From DATESZ01 sp035283845 (lineage in GTDB: Bacteria; Desulfobacterota; Syntrophia; Syntrophales; JACQWR01), in the NCBI GenBank assembly GCA_035283845.1, contig DATESZ010000250.1:1-14214 (forward strand): DNA of 14,214 nt. Reading direction: 5' to 3'. The translations under genes were made by a program, and so were the position numbers. The notes beneath the pieces are model-generated. The model was not told the DNA's origin. It ran no database searches and saw only the letters and a program-made list of their open reading frames with translations. This document shows, in pieces, positions 1 to 6,931 of this stretch. Each line of letters begins with the position of its first letter. The stretch's first letter is position 1.

Positions 1-80
1 CCCAGGCTTTTAAGGATTTCCTCAACCTCTTTTTTAAGTTCCCGCTCCGTGCGGGCGTTGATCATTGCTGTCCGTGGCAT
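1..80 (-). CDS. RelB/DinJ-family antitoxin, N-terminal part (runs off the left edge)
   Basis: Twenty-six complete codons are visible, beginning MPRTAMINARTERELKKEVE. This is the characteristic opening of RelB/DinJ type II antitoxins, in which a short ribbon-helix-helix strand (TAMINARTE) is followed by a charged helix. Such antitoxins dimerise, bind their own promoter and neutralise a RelE/YafQ-type mRNA-cleaving toxin normally encoded just downstream, which here would lie outside the window. The start is supported by a GAGG eight bases upstream and by a near-consensus promoter at 108-136. The gene is divergent from nothing and simply follows the integrase on the same strand, at the end of a tRNA-integrated element, which is a usual place for addiction modules. 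The family call rests on the N-terminus only. Confidence 0.72.
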   Translation of the reverse strand, partial: MPRTAMINARTERELKKEVEEILKSL

Positions 81-107
81 ATTGTTAACCTCAAGTTATT
101 TTTCTCT

Positions 108-136
108 ATTGTATGACATATGCTTTACATTATCAA
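108..136 (-). promoter_or_regulatory. Predicted sigma-70 promoter of the antitoxin gene
   Basis: On the minus strand TTGATA (136-131) and TACAAT (113-108) are separated by exactly 17 bases. It sits between the integrase stop codon and the antitoxin start, so the toxin-antitoxin unit can be transcribed independently of the integrase. A CATATG palindrome in the spacer is a possible RelB operator half-site, but that is only a guess. Confidence 0.6.
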
Positions 137-140
137 GTGT

Positions 141-1385
141 CTATTTCGTGAAGTTTACAACCTGGCCGCCATCATCCTGCTCGTCTTGCTTCGTTCCGTT
201 CGCTGCAAATGCCTTCTCCAATGCCGCCGCGCCTTCTCTCAGCCTGCTTTCGCTCATTTTCGCATACCTGGCCGTCATGGTTCCCGTGGCATGGCCAAGG
301 CTTCGTTGAGTCAAATAAAGGTCGTGGGTGCTTTCATATAAGTGCGTCGCGTAGGTGTGCCGGAGCGTGTGAAAGGTAACTCTCTGTTTTCGATCTGTAA
401 TACCTTCATTCAGCTTTAGAACATCCACTGTATCGCCAAAGACTTTTGAAGCTTGCACCATTGACCCGTCTGTCCCGGAGCGCTTCGGAAATATCAGGTC
501 GTCCGGTCGGCCCTGGGGCCGATTTTTCAGCACGTTCTTTGCTTTCTCGGTCAGGTAGGCAGTTCTTGATCCGGCTTTGGCATTCAAGATCGCCAAAGTT
601 TTTGCTTCCCAATTAACGCAGGACCACGTCAAGGCAGCAATTTCTCCGAATCGTAGTCCAGCATGCAGGGACAACAAAGCAACGTCATGAAGATTCGGAC
701 TCTTTGCCGCGAGCGCCACAAGCAATTTTTCCGCCTCGGTAATGCTGAGATATCGCAGCTTCATATTGTCCAGTTTCGGCCACTTGACGCCTTTTGTTGG
801 CGGCTCCCCGGCATATAAGCCGAGGATGCGCGCTGTATTAAAAGCCTGTCGTGTTAATTGCAGGACATACTGGATGGTTCGGTTTGACAGTCCCTTCTCG
901 GACATGGTTTTTTTAATTCGTTCAAGGTGAAAGGGTGCAATCTTGCCGAGGGGGAGGTCGCCTATTGTTCCGGCCAGATGGACCCGGTAAAGCATCGCTT
1001 CGATTTCGTGAGTTTTTCCTTTTTTATCGCGCTCACATTGGGGTAGATAGGTCTCTGTCATGAACTTGGCAAAGGTGATGTTTTCCTTTTCGATACGTAC
1101 CTTTTCAGCATCGGCCTGTTCGCGCTGATCCTGATCGAGGTCTCGTTTCTCTGCCAATGTTTTCGGCCCCTCGCCAACCTTCTGGTTTTCCTTTAATTCC
1201 TTGAGGCGGTCGTAAGCCTTCGCCGCTGTCCAGTCCTCTGACGCCCAGCCAAGACCTTCCTCTTTGTCCTTGCCGTGCAGCTTGTACCGGATCGTAAAAT
1301 ATTGGTCCCGCCTAACGCCATGCTTCCGGGTTTCATGTTCACGGTAACGGACCCCCGGAAAATTAGTCTTGACCCATTTCGCCAT
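141..1385 (-). CDS. Tyrosine-type site-specific recombinase (integrase) of a tRNA-Lys-integrated element
   Basis: This is a complete phage/island integrase that cuts and rejoins DNA at the attachment site through a 3'-phosphotyrosine. Numbered from the upstream ATG at 1391 (416 residues), the N-terminal arm-binding part is followed by a SAM-like core-binding domain at about 105-200 and the catalytic domain at about 212-395. The full active-site set is visible: Arg247 in HAGLRFGEI, Lys272 probably, His341 and Arg344 in FHTLRHTY, His367 in SLGHATG and the nucleophile Tyr376 in TARYAKM. Two ATGs are possible. The AGGAGG is nine bases from the second (1385) but only three from the first (1391), so I prefer 1385. 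The gene lies beside the tRNA fragment that marks the element's end, the normal position for an integrase using a tRNA 3' end as its site. Confidence 0.95.
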   Translation of the reverse strand: MAKWVKTNFPGVRYREHETRKHGVRRDQYFTIRYKLHGKDKEEGLGWASEDWTAAKAYDRLKELKENQKVGEGPKTLAEKRDLDQDQREQADAEKVRIEKENITFAKFMTETYLPQCERDKKGKTHEIEAMLYRVHLAGTIGDLPLGKIAPFHLERIKKTMSEKGLSNRTIQYVLQLTRQAFNTARILGLYAGEPPTKGVKWPKLDNMKLRYLSITEAEKLLVALAAKSPNLHDVALLSLHAGLRFGEIAALTWSCVNWEAKTLAILNAKAGSRTAYLTEKAKNVLKNRPQGRPDDLIFPKRSGTDGSMVQASKVFGDTVDVLKLNEGITDRKQRVTFHTLRHTYATHLYESTHDLYLTQRSLGHATGTMTARYAKMSESRLREGAAALEKAFAANGTKQDEQDDGGQVVNFTK

Positions 1386-1406
1386 TTGCATTAACCTCCT
1401 TTTCTA

Positions 1407-1466
1407 ATAATCAGTATGTCGCGTTTGATAATAAGTATGTCGTGCCAGTCCCGCTCCTGTCCCGCT
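1407..1466. repeat. Two sets of helically phased direct repeats in the integrase leader
   Basis: The 15-mer ATAATCAGTATGTCG (1407-1421) recurs as ATAATAAGTATGTCG (1428-1442), with one mismatch and a 21-bp period. Just beyond, GTCCCGCT occurs at 1448-1455 and 1459-1466 with an 11-bp period. Spacings of one and two helical turns, between integrase and attachment site, suit arm-type Int/Xis binding sites or an operator. The function is inferred. Confidence 0.5.
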
Positions 1467-1510
1467 TTTTTTGGTGAAACAGGATGTTTTTACGTGACAC
1501 CTTGTGAAAG

Positions 1511-1539
1511 AAGATAAACGATAAATCTTTAAATGTCAA
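1511..1539 (-). promoter_or_regulatory. Predicted sigma-70 promoter of the integrase gene
   Basis: On the minus strand TTGACA (1539-1534) and TATCTT (1516-1511) are 17 bases apart. The predicted transcript has a leader of roughly 120 bases that crosses both sets of direct repeats before the AGGAGG and the start codon. Confidence 0.6.
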
Positions 1540-1584
1540 TAGGTTTGTGCAATAAAATGATATTATGTGAAAGTCGAAAAATAA

Positions 1585-1631
1585 GACTCTTAATCAGTAG
1601 GTTGCCGGTTCGATCCCGGCAGGGCTCACCA
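1585..1631 (+). tRNA. 3' fragment of a tRNA-Lys(CTT) gene; attachment-site copy (att) at the element's end
   Basis: The sequence from the anticodon arm to CCA is present: anticodon loop CTCTTAA (anticodon CTT), T arm GCCGG-TTCGATC-CCGGC, acceptor 3' strand AGGGCTC, discriminator A and encoded CCA at 1629-1631. Upstream of GACTCTTAATCAG the sequence no longer pairs with the anticodon stem and there is no D arm or 5' acceptor strand (GAGCCCT would be needed), so this is not a functional tRNA. Elements that integrate at tRNA 3' ends leave such a fragment at one junction and a restored tRNA at the other. The intact gene is therefore expected to the left of the window. Confidence 0.85.
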
Positions 1632-1638
1632 AGAAAAT

Positions 1639-1675
1639 CAAGGGGTCAGGCAATTGGCTTGGCCCCTTGTTTTTT
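1639..1675 (+). terminator. Rho-independent terminator of the original tRNA gene
   Basis: CAAGGGG (1639-1645) pairs with CCCCTTG (1663-1669) and is followed directly by six T (1670-1675). It lies just after the tRNA CCA, so it is probably the old tRNA terminator left on the chromosome side of the integration junction. Confidence 0.75.
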
Positions 1676-1725
1676 GAAAGAGTCCATTAGGGTGCGGAAT
1701 GGATAAACGAGGAGGGCAAAAGAGT

Positions 1726-2928
1726 ATGTTGCAGCAGCTCGGGGCGTTTGATCCGGTCAAGAAAGAGGAACTCATCAGTAGAATAGATGGGCTCAAGACC
1801 ATGATGGCGAAGCAGGATATTAACTTTGCCGTCATCATGCAGAACATTGACATGTTCTACTTTACCGGCACCACCCAGAAGGGGATGCTTATCATTGCCC
1901 GTGACAACGAGCCGCTCCTGTTTATAGAAAAAAGCACTGCGCGGGCAAGACTGGATACGCCCCTCGATATTATTCCCATAAGGAGAGACAGGGACGTAAA
2001 AAAAACGCTTGAGGAGAAAGGTATTCTGAAAGGGACAGGCGGTATGGAGCTGGACGTGGTGCCGGTTGCGGTTTTCGAGCGGTTCAAGAGCATCGTCGGG
2101 TTCGACAAATTTGTAGACTTGTCGCCTTTTATCAAGAAATTGCGAGTGGTGAAGAGCCCCTATGAGCAGGAGCAGATGAAAAAGTCGGGAGCCATCGTCT
2201 CCCACGTCTTTGCGCGGGCGAAAGAGGTAATCCGGGAGGACGTTACTGAGTTGGAGATCGATTCCCTCCTCGTTGCTGAGGGGAGACGACAGGGCCACCA
2301 GGGGCTCCTGAGGATGCGGGGGCTAAGCCAGGAAATGATGAATATCTATATCTTTGCCGGCTACACGAGCGGCATTTCTTCCGCTGGAGACGTACCCATT
2401 TCTGGCATCGGCGTTACCCCTGCCGCCGCCCAGGGTGCATCTTTTCTCAAGATAAAGCGCGGTATTCCCGTCATCGTGGACTATGGCGGAGGTTATAACG
2501 GATACATTACCGACGAAACGAGAGTGTTCGTGGTCGGGAAGTTGCAGGAGATGTTCAAAAAGCCTTACGAAGTTGCCCGTGAGATCGTGGAAGACGTGAC
2601 GAGCTTCGGCAGGGCAGGCGTCAACGCGACGGAGCTTTTTGCGAGGGCTCGCCAGATGGTGAAGAAGGCTGGCTTGGAGGAGCACTTTATGGGGCACGGA
2701 GAAGGGCAGGTATCCTTTGTCGGCCACGGTTTGGGGCTCGAGATCAACGAGATGCCGGTAATAACAGAAAGGCATAGCCTGGTTTTGAAGGAAGGCATGG
2801 TCTTCGCCTTCGAGCCCAAGTTCGTCTTCCCGGGTGTCGGCGCTATAGGGATCGAAGTCGATTTTATTGTCAGGAATGACCGGCTTGAGAGGATTACAGA
2901 CACGCCAATCGACATCGTCTACGTCTAA
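1726..2928 (+). CDS. M24-family metallopeptidase (Xaa-Pro dipeptidase/aminopeptidase type)
   Basis: A cytoplasmic peptidase of the pita-bread fold that removes residues next to proline, probably in peptide turnover. With the start at 1726 it has 400 residues: a creatinase-like N-terminal domain (about 20-150) and the catalytic domain (about 155-395). All five dinuclear-metal ligands are visible: Asp252 in IVDYGGG, Asp263 in ITDETR, His334 in GHGLGLEINE, Glu363 in FAFEPK and Glu377 in GIEVDF. The exact substrate cannot be read from the sequence. AGGAGG at 1710-1715 is ten bases from the ATG at 1726, while the ATG at 1699 (nine residues longer) has no ribosome site, so I prefer 1726. It is the first backbone gene after the tRNA-Lys remnant. 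No convincing promoter of its own was found. Confidence 0.9.
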   Translation: MLQQLGAFDPVKKEELISRIDGLKTMMAKQDINFAVIMQNIDMFYFTGTTQKGMLIIARDNEPLLFIEKSTARARLDTPLDIIPIRRDRDVKKTLEEKGILKGTGGMELDVVPVAVFERFKSIVGFDKFVDLSPFIKKLRVVKSPYEQEQMKKSGAIVSHVFARAKEVIREDVTELEIDSLLVAEGRRQGHQGLLRMRGLSQEMMNIYIFAGYTSGISSAGDVPISGIGVTPAAAQGASFLKIKRGIPVIVDYGGGYNGYITDETRVFVVGKLQEMFKKPYEVAREIVEDVTSFGRAGVNATELFARARQMVKKAGLEEHFMGHGEGQVSFVGHGLGLEINEMPVITERHSLVLKEGMVFAFEPKFVFPGVGAIGIEVDFIVRNDRLERITDTPIDIVYV

Positions 2929-2969
2929 AAACAGAAATTTAGGCGGTTGATTTAGGTCTGAATCTTTCC

Positions 2970-2998
2970 TTGACACACAATGGCGACACCGATATACA
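2970..2998 (+). promoter_or_regulatory. Predicted sigma-70 promoter of kup
   Basis: A consensus TTGACA (2970-2975) and TATACA (2993-2998) are separated by 17 bases. The predicted transcript would begin near 3005 and carry a leader of about 95 bases before the kup start. Confidence 0.65.
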
Positions 2999-3017
2999 CC
3001 TCAACCAAAAAGGAAAT

Positions 3018-3085
3018 GCCTGCGCCAGGCCGGAATCGGACGAAGCGCCTCTTTGCTTTAACCGGTACCCGGTGCTTTTCTGCAC
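3018..3085 (+). other. Hairpin-rich kup leader
   Basis: Three short stems are visible: GCCTG/CAGGC (3018-3022 with 3026-3030), ACCGG/CCGGT (3061-3065 with 3069-3073) and GTGC/GCAC (3072-3075 with 3082-3085). The last two share bases 3072-3073 and so compete. No known riboswitch consensus was recognised. A regulatory role is only a possibility. Confidence 0.3.
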
Positions 3086-3102
3086 GGCACATGTGATGCG
3101 TT

Positions 3103-4917
3103 ATGCCGAATAAGAAATCAAGCCTTGACGGTATAATCAAGTCCCTTGGCCTTGTGTTCGGCGACATCGGCACGAGCCCTATCTATACCTTTACCGTCGT
3201 TTTCATTCTGACGAGCCGTACGGAAGCGAACGTCATCGGCGTCCTGTCCCTCATTGTCTGGACGCTTGTCACCCTCGTCACAGTCCAGTACGCCTGGCTC
3301 GCCACGGGTATCAGCAAGCATGGCGAAGGCGGTACCATCGTGCTTAAAGAGACACTCGTACCGCTTTTGAAGTCAGGCAGACAGGTGGCAATCGTCACGA
3401 TGCTTTCTTACATCGGCACCTCGCTCATCATTGGCGACGGCGTCATTACACCGGCCATCAGTATCCTCTCCGCCGTGGAAGGGATGCTTCTTATCCCTGG
3501 TTTAGAGGCCACGGAACAGGGAACACTTATCATGATCGCCGGAGGAATTGCGGTAGTCCTATTCTCCATCCAGCGGAATGGGGCTGAGAAGATAGCCGGC
3601 GCCTTCGGCCCTCTCATGGTTCTGTGGTTTTTGGCTCTCTTTGCTTCCGGCATTGCTTCCATAGTTCATATGCCAATGGTCCTGAAGGCCGTCAATCCCT
3701 GGTACGCCGTCCGCTTTTTCCTCGATAACGGTTTCGCCGGGTTTTTCGTGCTTTCCGAGGTGATCCTCTGCGCCACGGGCGGCGAGGCGCTCTACGCCGA
3801 CATGGGCCACCTGGGACGGGAGCCCATCGTGCGGGCATGGCACTTTGCTTTTTTTGCCCTGTTGATAAACTATCTCGGCCAAGGCGCCTATATCGTTATC
3901 CACCCTGAGACGAAGAACGTGCTCTTCGAGATGATTTTCCACCAGGCGCGCATCCTCTACATACCTTTCCTGGTTCTGAGCATCGTTGCCACGATCATCG
4001 CTTCACAGGCCATGATCAGCGGCATGTTCGCCATTGTGTTCCAGGGCATCAACACGCACATCATGCCCATCCTCAAGGTGGAGTACACGTCCACGGAGCT
4101 GCGGTCCCAGATATACATCGGCTTTGTCAACGGTTTTTTGATGCTCTCGGTACTCTTCATCATGTTCCAATTCCGCGAATCAAGCCGCCTTGCCGCGGCC
4201 TACGGCCTTGCGGTGACGGGCACCATGACGATCACAGGGTTCCTGATGACGTGGATATTCCTGCGCAGAAACAAGTTAATCCATTCCGTTGCGGCGGCTG
4301 TCGTCATGTTGATTTCTGCAACGTACCTTTTGTCGAACACTTACAAGATCCCTCATGGCGGTTACTGGTCGCTGATCATAGCCGCTATACCGTTCAGCAT
4401 CAATATGTTGTATATCCGCGGACAGCGCGCCTTGTACGAGGCGCTGAGGCCGCTGCCCATAGATTTGTTTATGTTGAGCTACAATCAGGTCTACCCGGCA
4501 GTGAACAAGATCAAGGGACAGGCGCTGTTTTTCGCCAGAAACGTTAAGGTGATTCCACCCTACATCGTCCATACCATGTTCAAAAACCACATCGTCTACG
4601 AGGAAAATATCATCGTCTCCATCGTCCGCACGGAACACCCCTTTGGTGTCGCCAGTTTCTTCAGGGAGGACCTGTCGCCAGGGCTTAGGGTATTTGAGAT
4701 TCAGATCGGTTATATGGAAGTGGTGGATGTGGAGGATATCTTGAGCAAGGCAGGCATTCAGGAAAAGACCATATTCTATGGCGTCGAGGACATTATCGCA
4801 GGGAATATCATCTGGAAAATATTCTCAGTGATCAAGAAGCTTACCCCCAACATCGTCCAGTTCTACAAGCTTCCTTCCAACAAGCTCCACGGTGTGGTCA
4901 CGCGGGTGGAGATGTGA
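3103..4917 (+). CDS. kup: KUP/HAK/KT-family potassium uptake transporter
   Basis: An inner-membrane K+ importer, probably driven by proton symport as in Escherichia coli Kup. It has 604 residues, close to the usual 620-630. The family signatures are intact: GDIGTSP at 20-26 in the first membrane helix, GDGVITPAISILSAVEG at 111-127 and GGEALYADMGHLG at 226-238. About twelve hydrophobic segments fill the first 440 residues, and the last 160 form the expected soluble cytoplasmic tail. No good Shine-Dalgarno sequence precedes the ATG, but upstream ATG/GTG codons are out of frame and the N-terminus begins right where Kup proteins normally do. It stands alone, with its own promoter and a roughly 95-base leader, and is convergent with the M50 peptidase gene. 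Confidence 0.95.
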   Translation: MPNKKSSLDGIIKSLGLVFGDIGTSPIYTFTVVFILTSRTEANVIGVLSLIVWTLVTLVTVQYAWLATGISKHGEGGTIVLKETLVPLLKSGRQVAIVTMLSYIGTSLIIGDGVITPAISILSAVEGMLLIPGLEATEQGTLIMIAGGIAVVLFSIQRNGAEKIAGAFGPLMVLWFLALFASGIASIVHMPMVLKAVNPWYAVRFFLDNGFAGFFVLSEVILCATGGEALYADMGHLGREPIVRAWHFAFFALLINYLGQGAYIVIHPETKNVLFEMIFHQARILYIPFLVLSIVATIIASQAMISGMFAIVFQGINTHIMPILKVEYTSTELRSQIYIGFVNGFLMLSVLFIMFQFRESSRLAAAYGLAVTGTMTITGFLMTWIFLRRNKLIHSVAAAVVMLISATYLLSNTYKIPHGGYWSLIIAAIPFSINMLYIRGQRALYEALRPLPIDLFMLSYNQVYPAVNKIKGQALFFARNVKVIPPYIVHTMFKNHIVYEENIIVSIVRTEHPFGVASFFREDLSPGLRVFEIQIGYMEVVDVEDILSKAGIQEKTIFYGVEDIIAGNIIWKIFSVIKKLTPNIVQFYKLPSNKLHGVVTRVEM

Positions 4918-4959
4918 ATCAAAATTGCAGGATTTTAATCTTTTAAGGCAGCATTATGC

Positions 4960-4984
4960 GCCCTGATATTCAGCCCTTCAGGGC
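4960..4984. other. Hairpin in the convergent gap between kup and the M50 peptidase gene
   Basis: GCCCTGA (4960-4966) pairs perfectly with TCAGGGC (4978-4984), with an 11-base loop. It overlaps the stop codon of the M50 gene. There is no T-run on either side, so it is at best a weak or Rho-assisted terminator for the two converging transcripts. Confidence 0.3.
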
Positions 4985-5598
4985 AATAGAAAACCGATCA
5001 TATATAAAATAGTCCGCCGGAACATGGCAATGACCGGATTCAGGGCGCCGGCATAGAGTAAGGCGATGATAATGAATAATCCGTAAGGTTCGAGACGGGA
5101 AAACAAGTATTGAAACCTTTCCGACATGAATCCCATGAGGATTTTTGAGCCATCCAGCGGCGGTATGGGAATCAGGTTGAAAGCGGCCAGAATGGTATTG
5201 ATCTGAGCCAGATAGTGCAGCAGCAACCTGATTGCTTCTGATGATGGCGATAGGATATTTAACAACAGAAAAGCAACGAATGCGACGACAATATTGGCAA
5301 TGATGCCCGCCGACGAAACCAATATCAGTCCCTTGCGCCTGTCTCGGACATAAGAAAGATTGATCGGCACCGGCTTTGCCCAGCCGAAGCCGAAGATGAA
5401 AAGCATCAGCGTTCCCACAGGATCAAGATGTTTTAAGGGATTAAGGCTTAACCGTCCTGCTTGTTTCGCCGTCGGATCGCCCATGCGGTAAGCTACCCAG
5501 CCGTGGGCCAGTTCATGGATAATAATAGAGTACAGCACAGGTGTGGCTAAAAGGAAAAAAGCGACGGGATTTTTAATCAAAAGACCAAGTAAGCCCAT
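4978..5598 (-). CDS. Site-2-protease-like membrane zinc metallopeptidase (M50 family)
   Basis: A small intramembrane-type protease of 206 residues, the short bacterial form without PDZ or CBS domains. The zinc motif HELAH is at 28-32 (ligands His28 and His32, catalytic Glu29) inside a hydrophobic helix, and the third ligand motif PPLDG is at 146-150 (Asp149). The conserved NPLKHLDPVG (53-62) and the FGWAKPVPIN stretch (71-80) are typical of this subgroup. Further hydrophobic segments lie at about 92-114, 127-142 and 172-190. Proteins of this subgroup are common but mostly without known substrates. The gene starts 15 bases after msrAB on the same strand, so the two are probably cotranscribed. 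Its own ribosome site is weak, in line with translational coupling. Confidence 0.88.
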   Translation of the reverse strand: MGLLGLLIKNPVAFFLLATPVLYSIIIHELAHGWVAYRMGDPTAKQAGRLSLNPLKHLDPVGTLMLFIFGFGWAKPVPINLSYVRDRRKGLILVSSAGIIANIVVAFVAFLLLNILSPSSEAIRLLLHYLAQINTILAAFNLIPIPPLDGSKILMGFMSERFQYLFSRLEPYGLFIIIALLYAGALNPVIAMFRRTILYMIGFLLP

Positions 5599-5613
5599 TT
5601 TTAATCAACTTTT

Positions 5614-6708
5614 TTATCGATCAAATAATTTCAAGTAATTTCCGTAGCCTTCTTTTTCCAGATTTTCCTTCGGAATGAATCTCAAGGCCGCGGAGTTCAT
5701 GCAGTACCGGAGCCCTGTCGGCTCGGGGCCATCAGGAAAGAGGTGTCCCAGGTGGGAATCGGCATATCTGCTCCTAACCTCCGTTCGCTCAGTGAATAGG
5801 CTGTTGTCTTCCTTTTTCACGATATTAGCCGGTTCAAGGGGTTTCGTGAAACTTGGCCATCCAGTCCCGGAATCATACTTATCAAGCGAACTGAACAATG
5901 CTTCTCCGGAGACAATGTCAACATAAATCCCCTCTTTTTTGTTATCCCAGTACTCGTTGTTAAAGGCGGGTTCAGTGCTATCCCTCTGTGTTACTTCATA
6001 CTGCAGGGGAGTCAGCTTTTTCCTGATGGCCTGATCATCGGACTTTTTGTATGTCGCCTCCGGCGGTGATTGGGGTGCGCGGGCATCTTTTTTCCATACC
6101 TTCTCCAAAAACGAATCCCGGCCAGAGCCATGTCTGTAGTATTTATATCGCAGAGGATTTTTTTTATAGTAATCCTGGTGATAGGCCTCGGCTTCGAAAA
6201 ACTTGGTAAATTTTAAGATTTCCGTAACAACCGGTTTCTTATAACGCCCGGATTTATTCAGAGTTTCCTTAGATTTTTCCGCGATACCTTTCTGCTCCTC
6301 GTCATGATAAAAGATGGCGCTCCGGTATTGAGGTCCCCGGTCAACAAACTGTCCCGCCGGGTCGGTCGGATCGATATGCTTCCAAAACACATCGAGCAAT
6401 TGTTCGTATGTGATTTTTGAGGAATCGTAATAAACCTGAACGGCCTCAACGTGTCCCATATCGCTGTACGTTTCATAGGTTGGATTATCCTGAGCCCCAC
6501 CCGTGTAACCGGATATGGCCTTTACAACGCCCGGAACTTTTTCAAAATCAGATTCCACACACCAGAAGCAGCCACCGGCAAAAGTTGCCGTCCGGACGAT
6601 CGCTTTTATGTCTTTCATGTTTTTTTTACCTCCCTGCTGACTGCTGTCGGCGTTCTGACATCCGACGGCAAGACTAATCAAAATTATATAAGTCATGAAT
6701 TTCTTCAT
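5614..6708 (-). CDS. msrAB: Bifunctional peptide methionine sulfoxide reductase MsrA-MsrB, predicted lipoprotein
   Basis: This enzyme repairs oxidised methionine in proteins: the MsrA part reduces the S-sulfoxide and the MsrB part the R-sulfoxide. The 364 residues comprise a lipoprotein-like signal (hydrophobic 5-16, AVGC with Cys17), MsrA at about 38-200 with catalytic GCFWC (Cys47, Cys50), a short linker and MsrB at about 230-355 with catalytic RYCMNSAALRF (Cys336). MsrB lacks the zinc-binding CxxC pairs, and the usual SGCGW resolving Cys is Thr (DSGTGWPSF), so Cys336 has no obvious partner in its own domain. AGGAGGT lies just upstream of the start. A second GGAGGT lies nine bases before an internal ATG (Met31, 6618), which would give a cytoplasmic form without the signal. 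The promoter is at 6743-6770 and the M50 peptidase gene follows. Confidence 0.95.
   Translation of the reverse strand: MKKFMTYIILISLAVGCQNADSSQQGGKKNMKDIKAIVRTATFAGGCFWCVESDFEKVPGVVKAISGYTGGAQDNPTYETYSDMGHVEAVQVYYDSSKITYEQLLDVFWKHIDPTDPAGQFVDRGPQYRSAIFYHDEEQKGIAEKSKETLNKSGRYKKPVVTEILKFTKFFEAEAYHQDYYKKNPLRYKYYRHGSGRDSFLEKVWKKDARAPQSPPEATYKKSDDQAIRKKLTPLQYEVTQRDSTEPAFNNEYWDNKKEGIYVDIVSGEALFSSLDKYDSGTGWPSFTKPLEPANIVKKEDNSLFTERTEVRSRYADSHLGHLFPDGPEPTGLRYCMNSAALRFIPKENLEKEGYGNYLKLFDR
6628..6634 (-). promoter_or_regulatory. Internal ribosome binding site within msrAB
   Basis: The minus strand reads GGGAGGT at 6634-6628, nine bases upstream of the ATG at 6618-6616 that encodes Met31. Strength and spacing are as good as at the annotated start. 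It would begin translation just after the export signal, at the natural start of the MsrA domain. Confidence 0.5.
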
Positions 6709-6742
6709 TTTTACCTCCTGTAAAATTAATTCTCGCAGATCA

Positions 6743-6770
6743 AATATAAGCCCGATTCCGGGATTGTCAA
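6743..6770 (-). promoter_or_regulatory. Predicted sigma-70 promoter of msrAB
   Basis: On the minus strand TTGACA (6770-6765) and TATATT (6748-6743) are 16 bases apart. The spacer holds a small dyad, CCCG-GAAT-CGGG, which could be an operator overlapping the promoter; that part is speculative. Confidence 0.6.
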
Positions 6771-6790
6771 CGACGACTGATTTTCACTAT

Positions 6791-6895
6791 TCATCATCAG
6801 GAAAGACCATAATCATTGCATCGACAGAAGGGAATGTTGTCGTTGATGGGCATGAAGAAGCTAATATAGGCTTGAGTGTTTACAGGAAAAGATAG
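6791..6895 (+). pseudogene. 5'-truncated copy of the small conserved gene found at 14080
   Basis: Thirty-four codons plus TAG read SSSGKTIIIASTEGNV, then VVDG and an ending NIGLSVYRKR. The first 60 bases match 14155-14214 with three differences. The homology stops abruptly at 6791. Upstream, the head that the other copy has (MKNIEMKLEG...EFGP) is missing and there is no ribosome site, so this is a tail-only remnant. It shows what the C-terminus of the copy at 14080 should look like beyond the window. It is also the left direct repeat bracketing the restriction-modification region. Confidence 0.8.
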
Positions 6896-6931
6896 CGGCC
6901 TTCCATGTGCAGGATTATCCTCAATTCCGTG

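Noticed and set aside
1560..1631. Functional tRNA-Lys gene
   Set aside because: Only the anticodon loop to CCA is present; the 5' half has no D arm and cannot form the anticodon or acceptor stems.
3018..3102. Possible c-di-AMP (ydaO) or GEMM/c-di-GMP riboswitch before kup
   Set aside because: Fragments such as GGACGAAGC and AACCGGTACC look superficially similar, but the conserved core blocks of either family (for example GGCAAACC with GACGCAAAGC) are not present in order.
4960..4984. Strong bidirectional terminator between kup and the M50 gene
   Set aside because: The stem is good but there is no T-run on either strand and it overlaps the M50 stop codon, so it is kept only as a hairpin.
6695..6895. 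A 66-codon plus-strand gene starting at 6695
   Set aside because: Its first 32 codons run through the msrAB promoter region and have no homology to the intact copy; only the part from 6791 is related to a gene, so it is called a truncated remnant.
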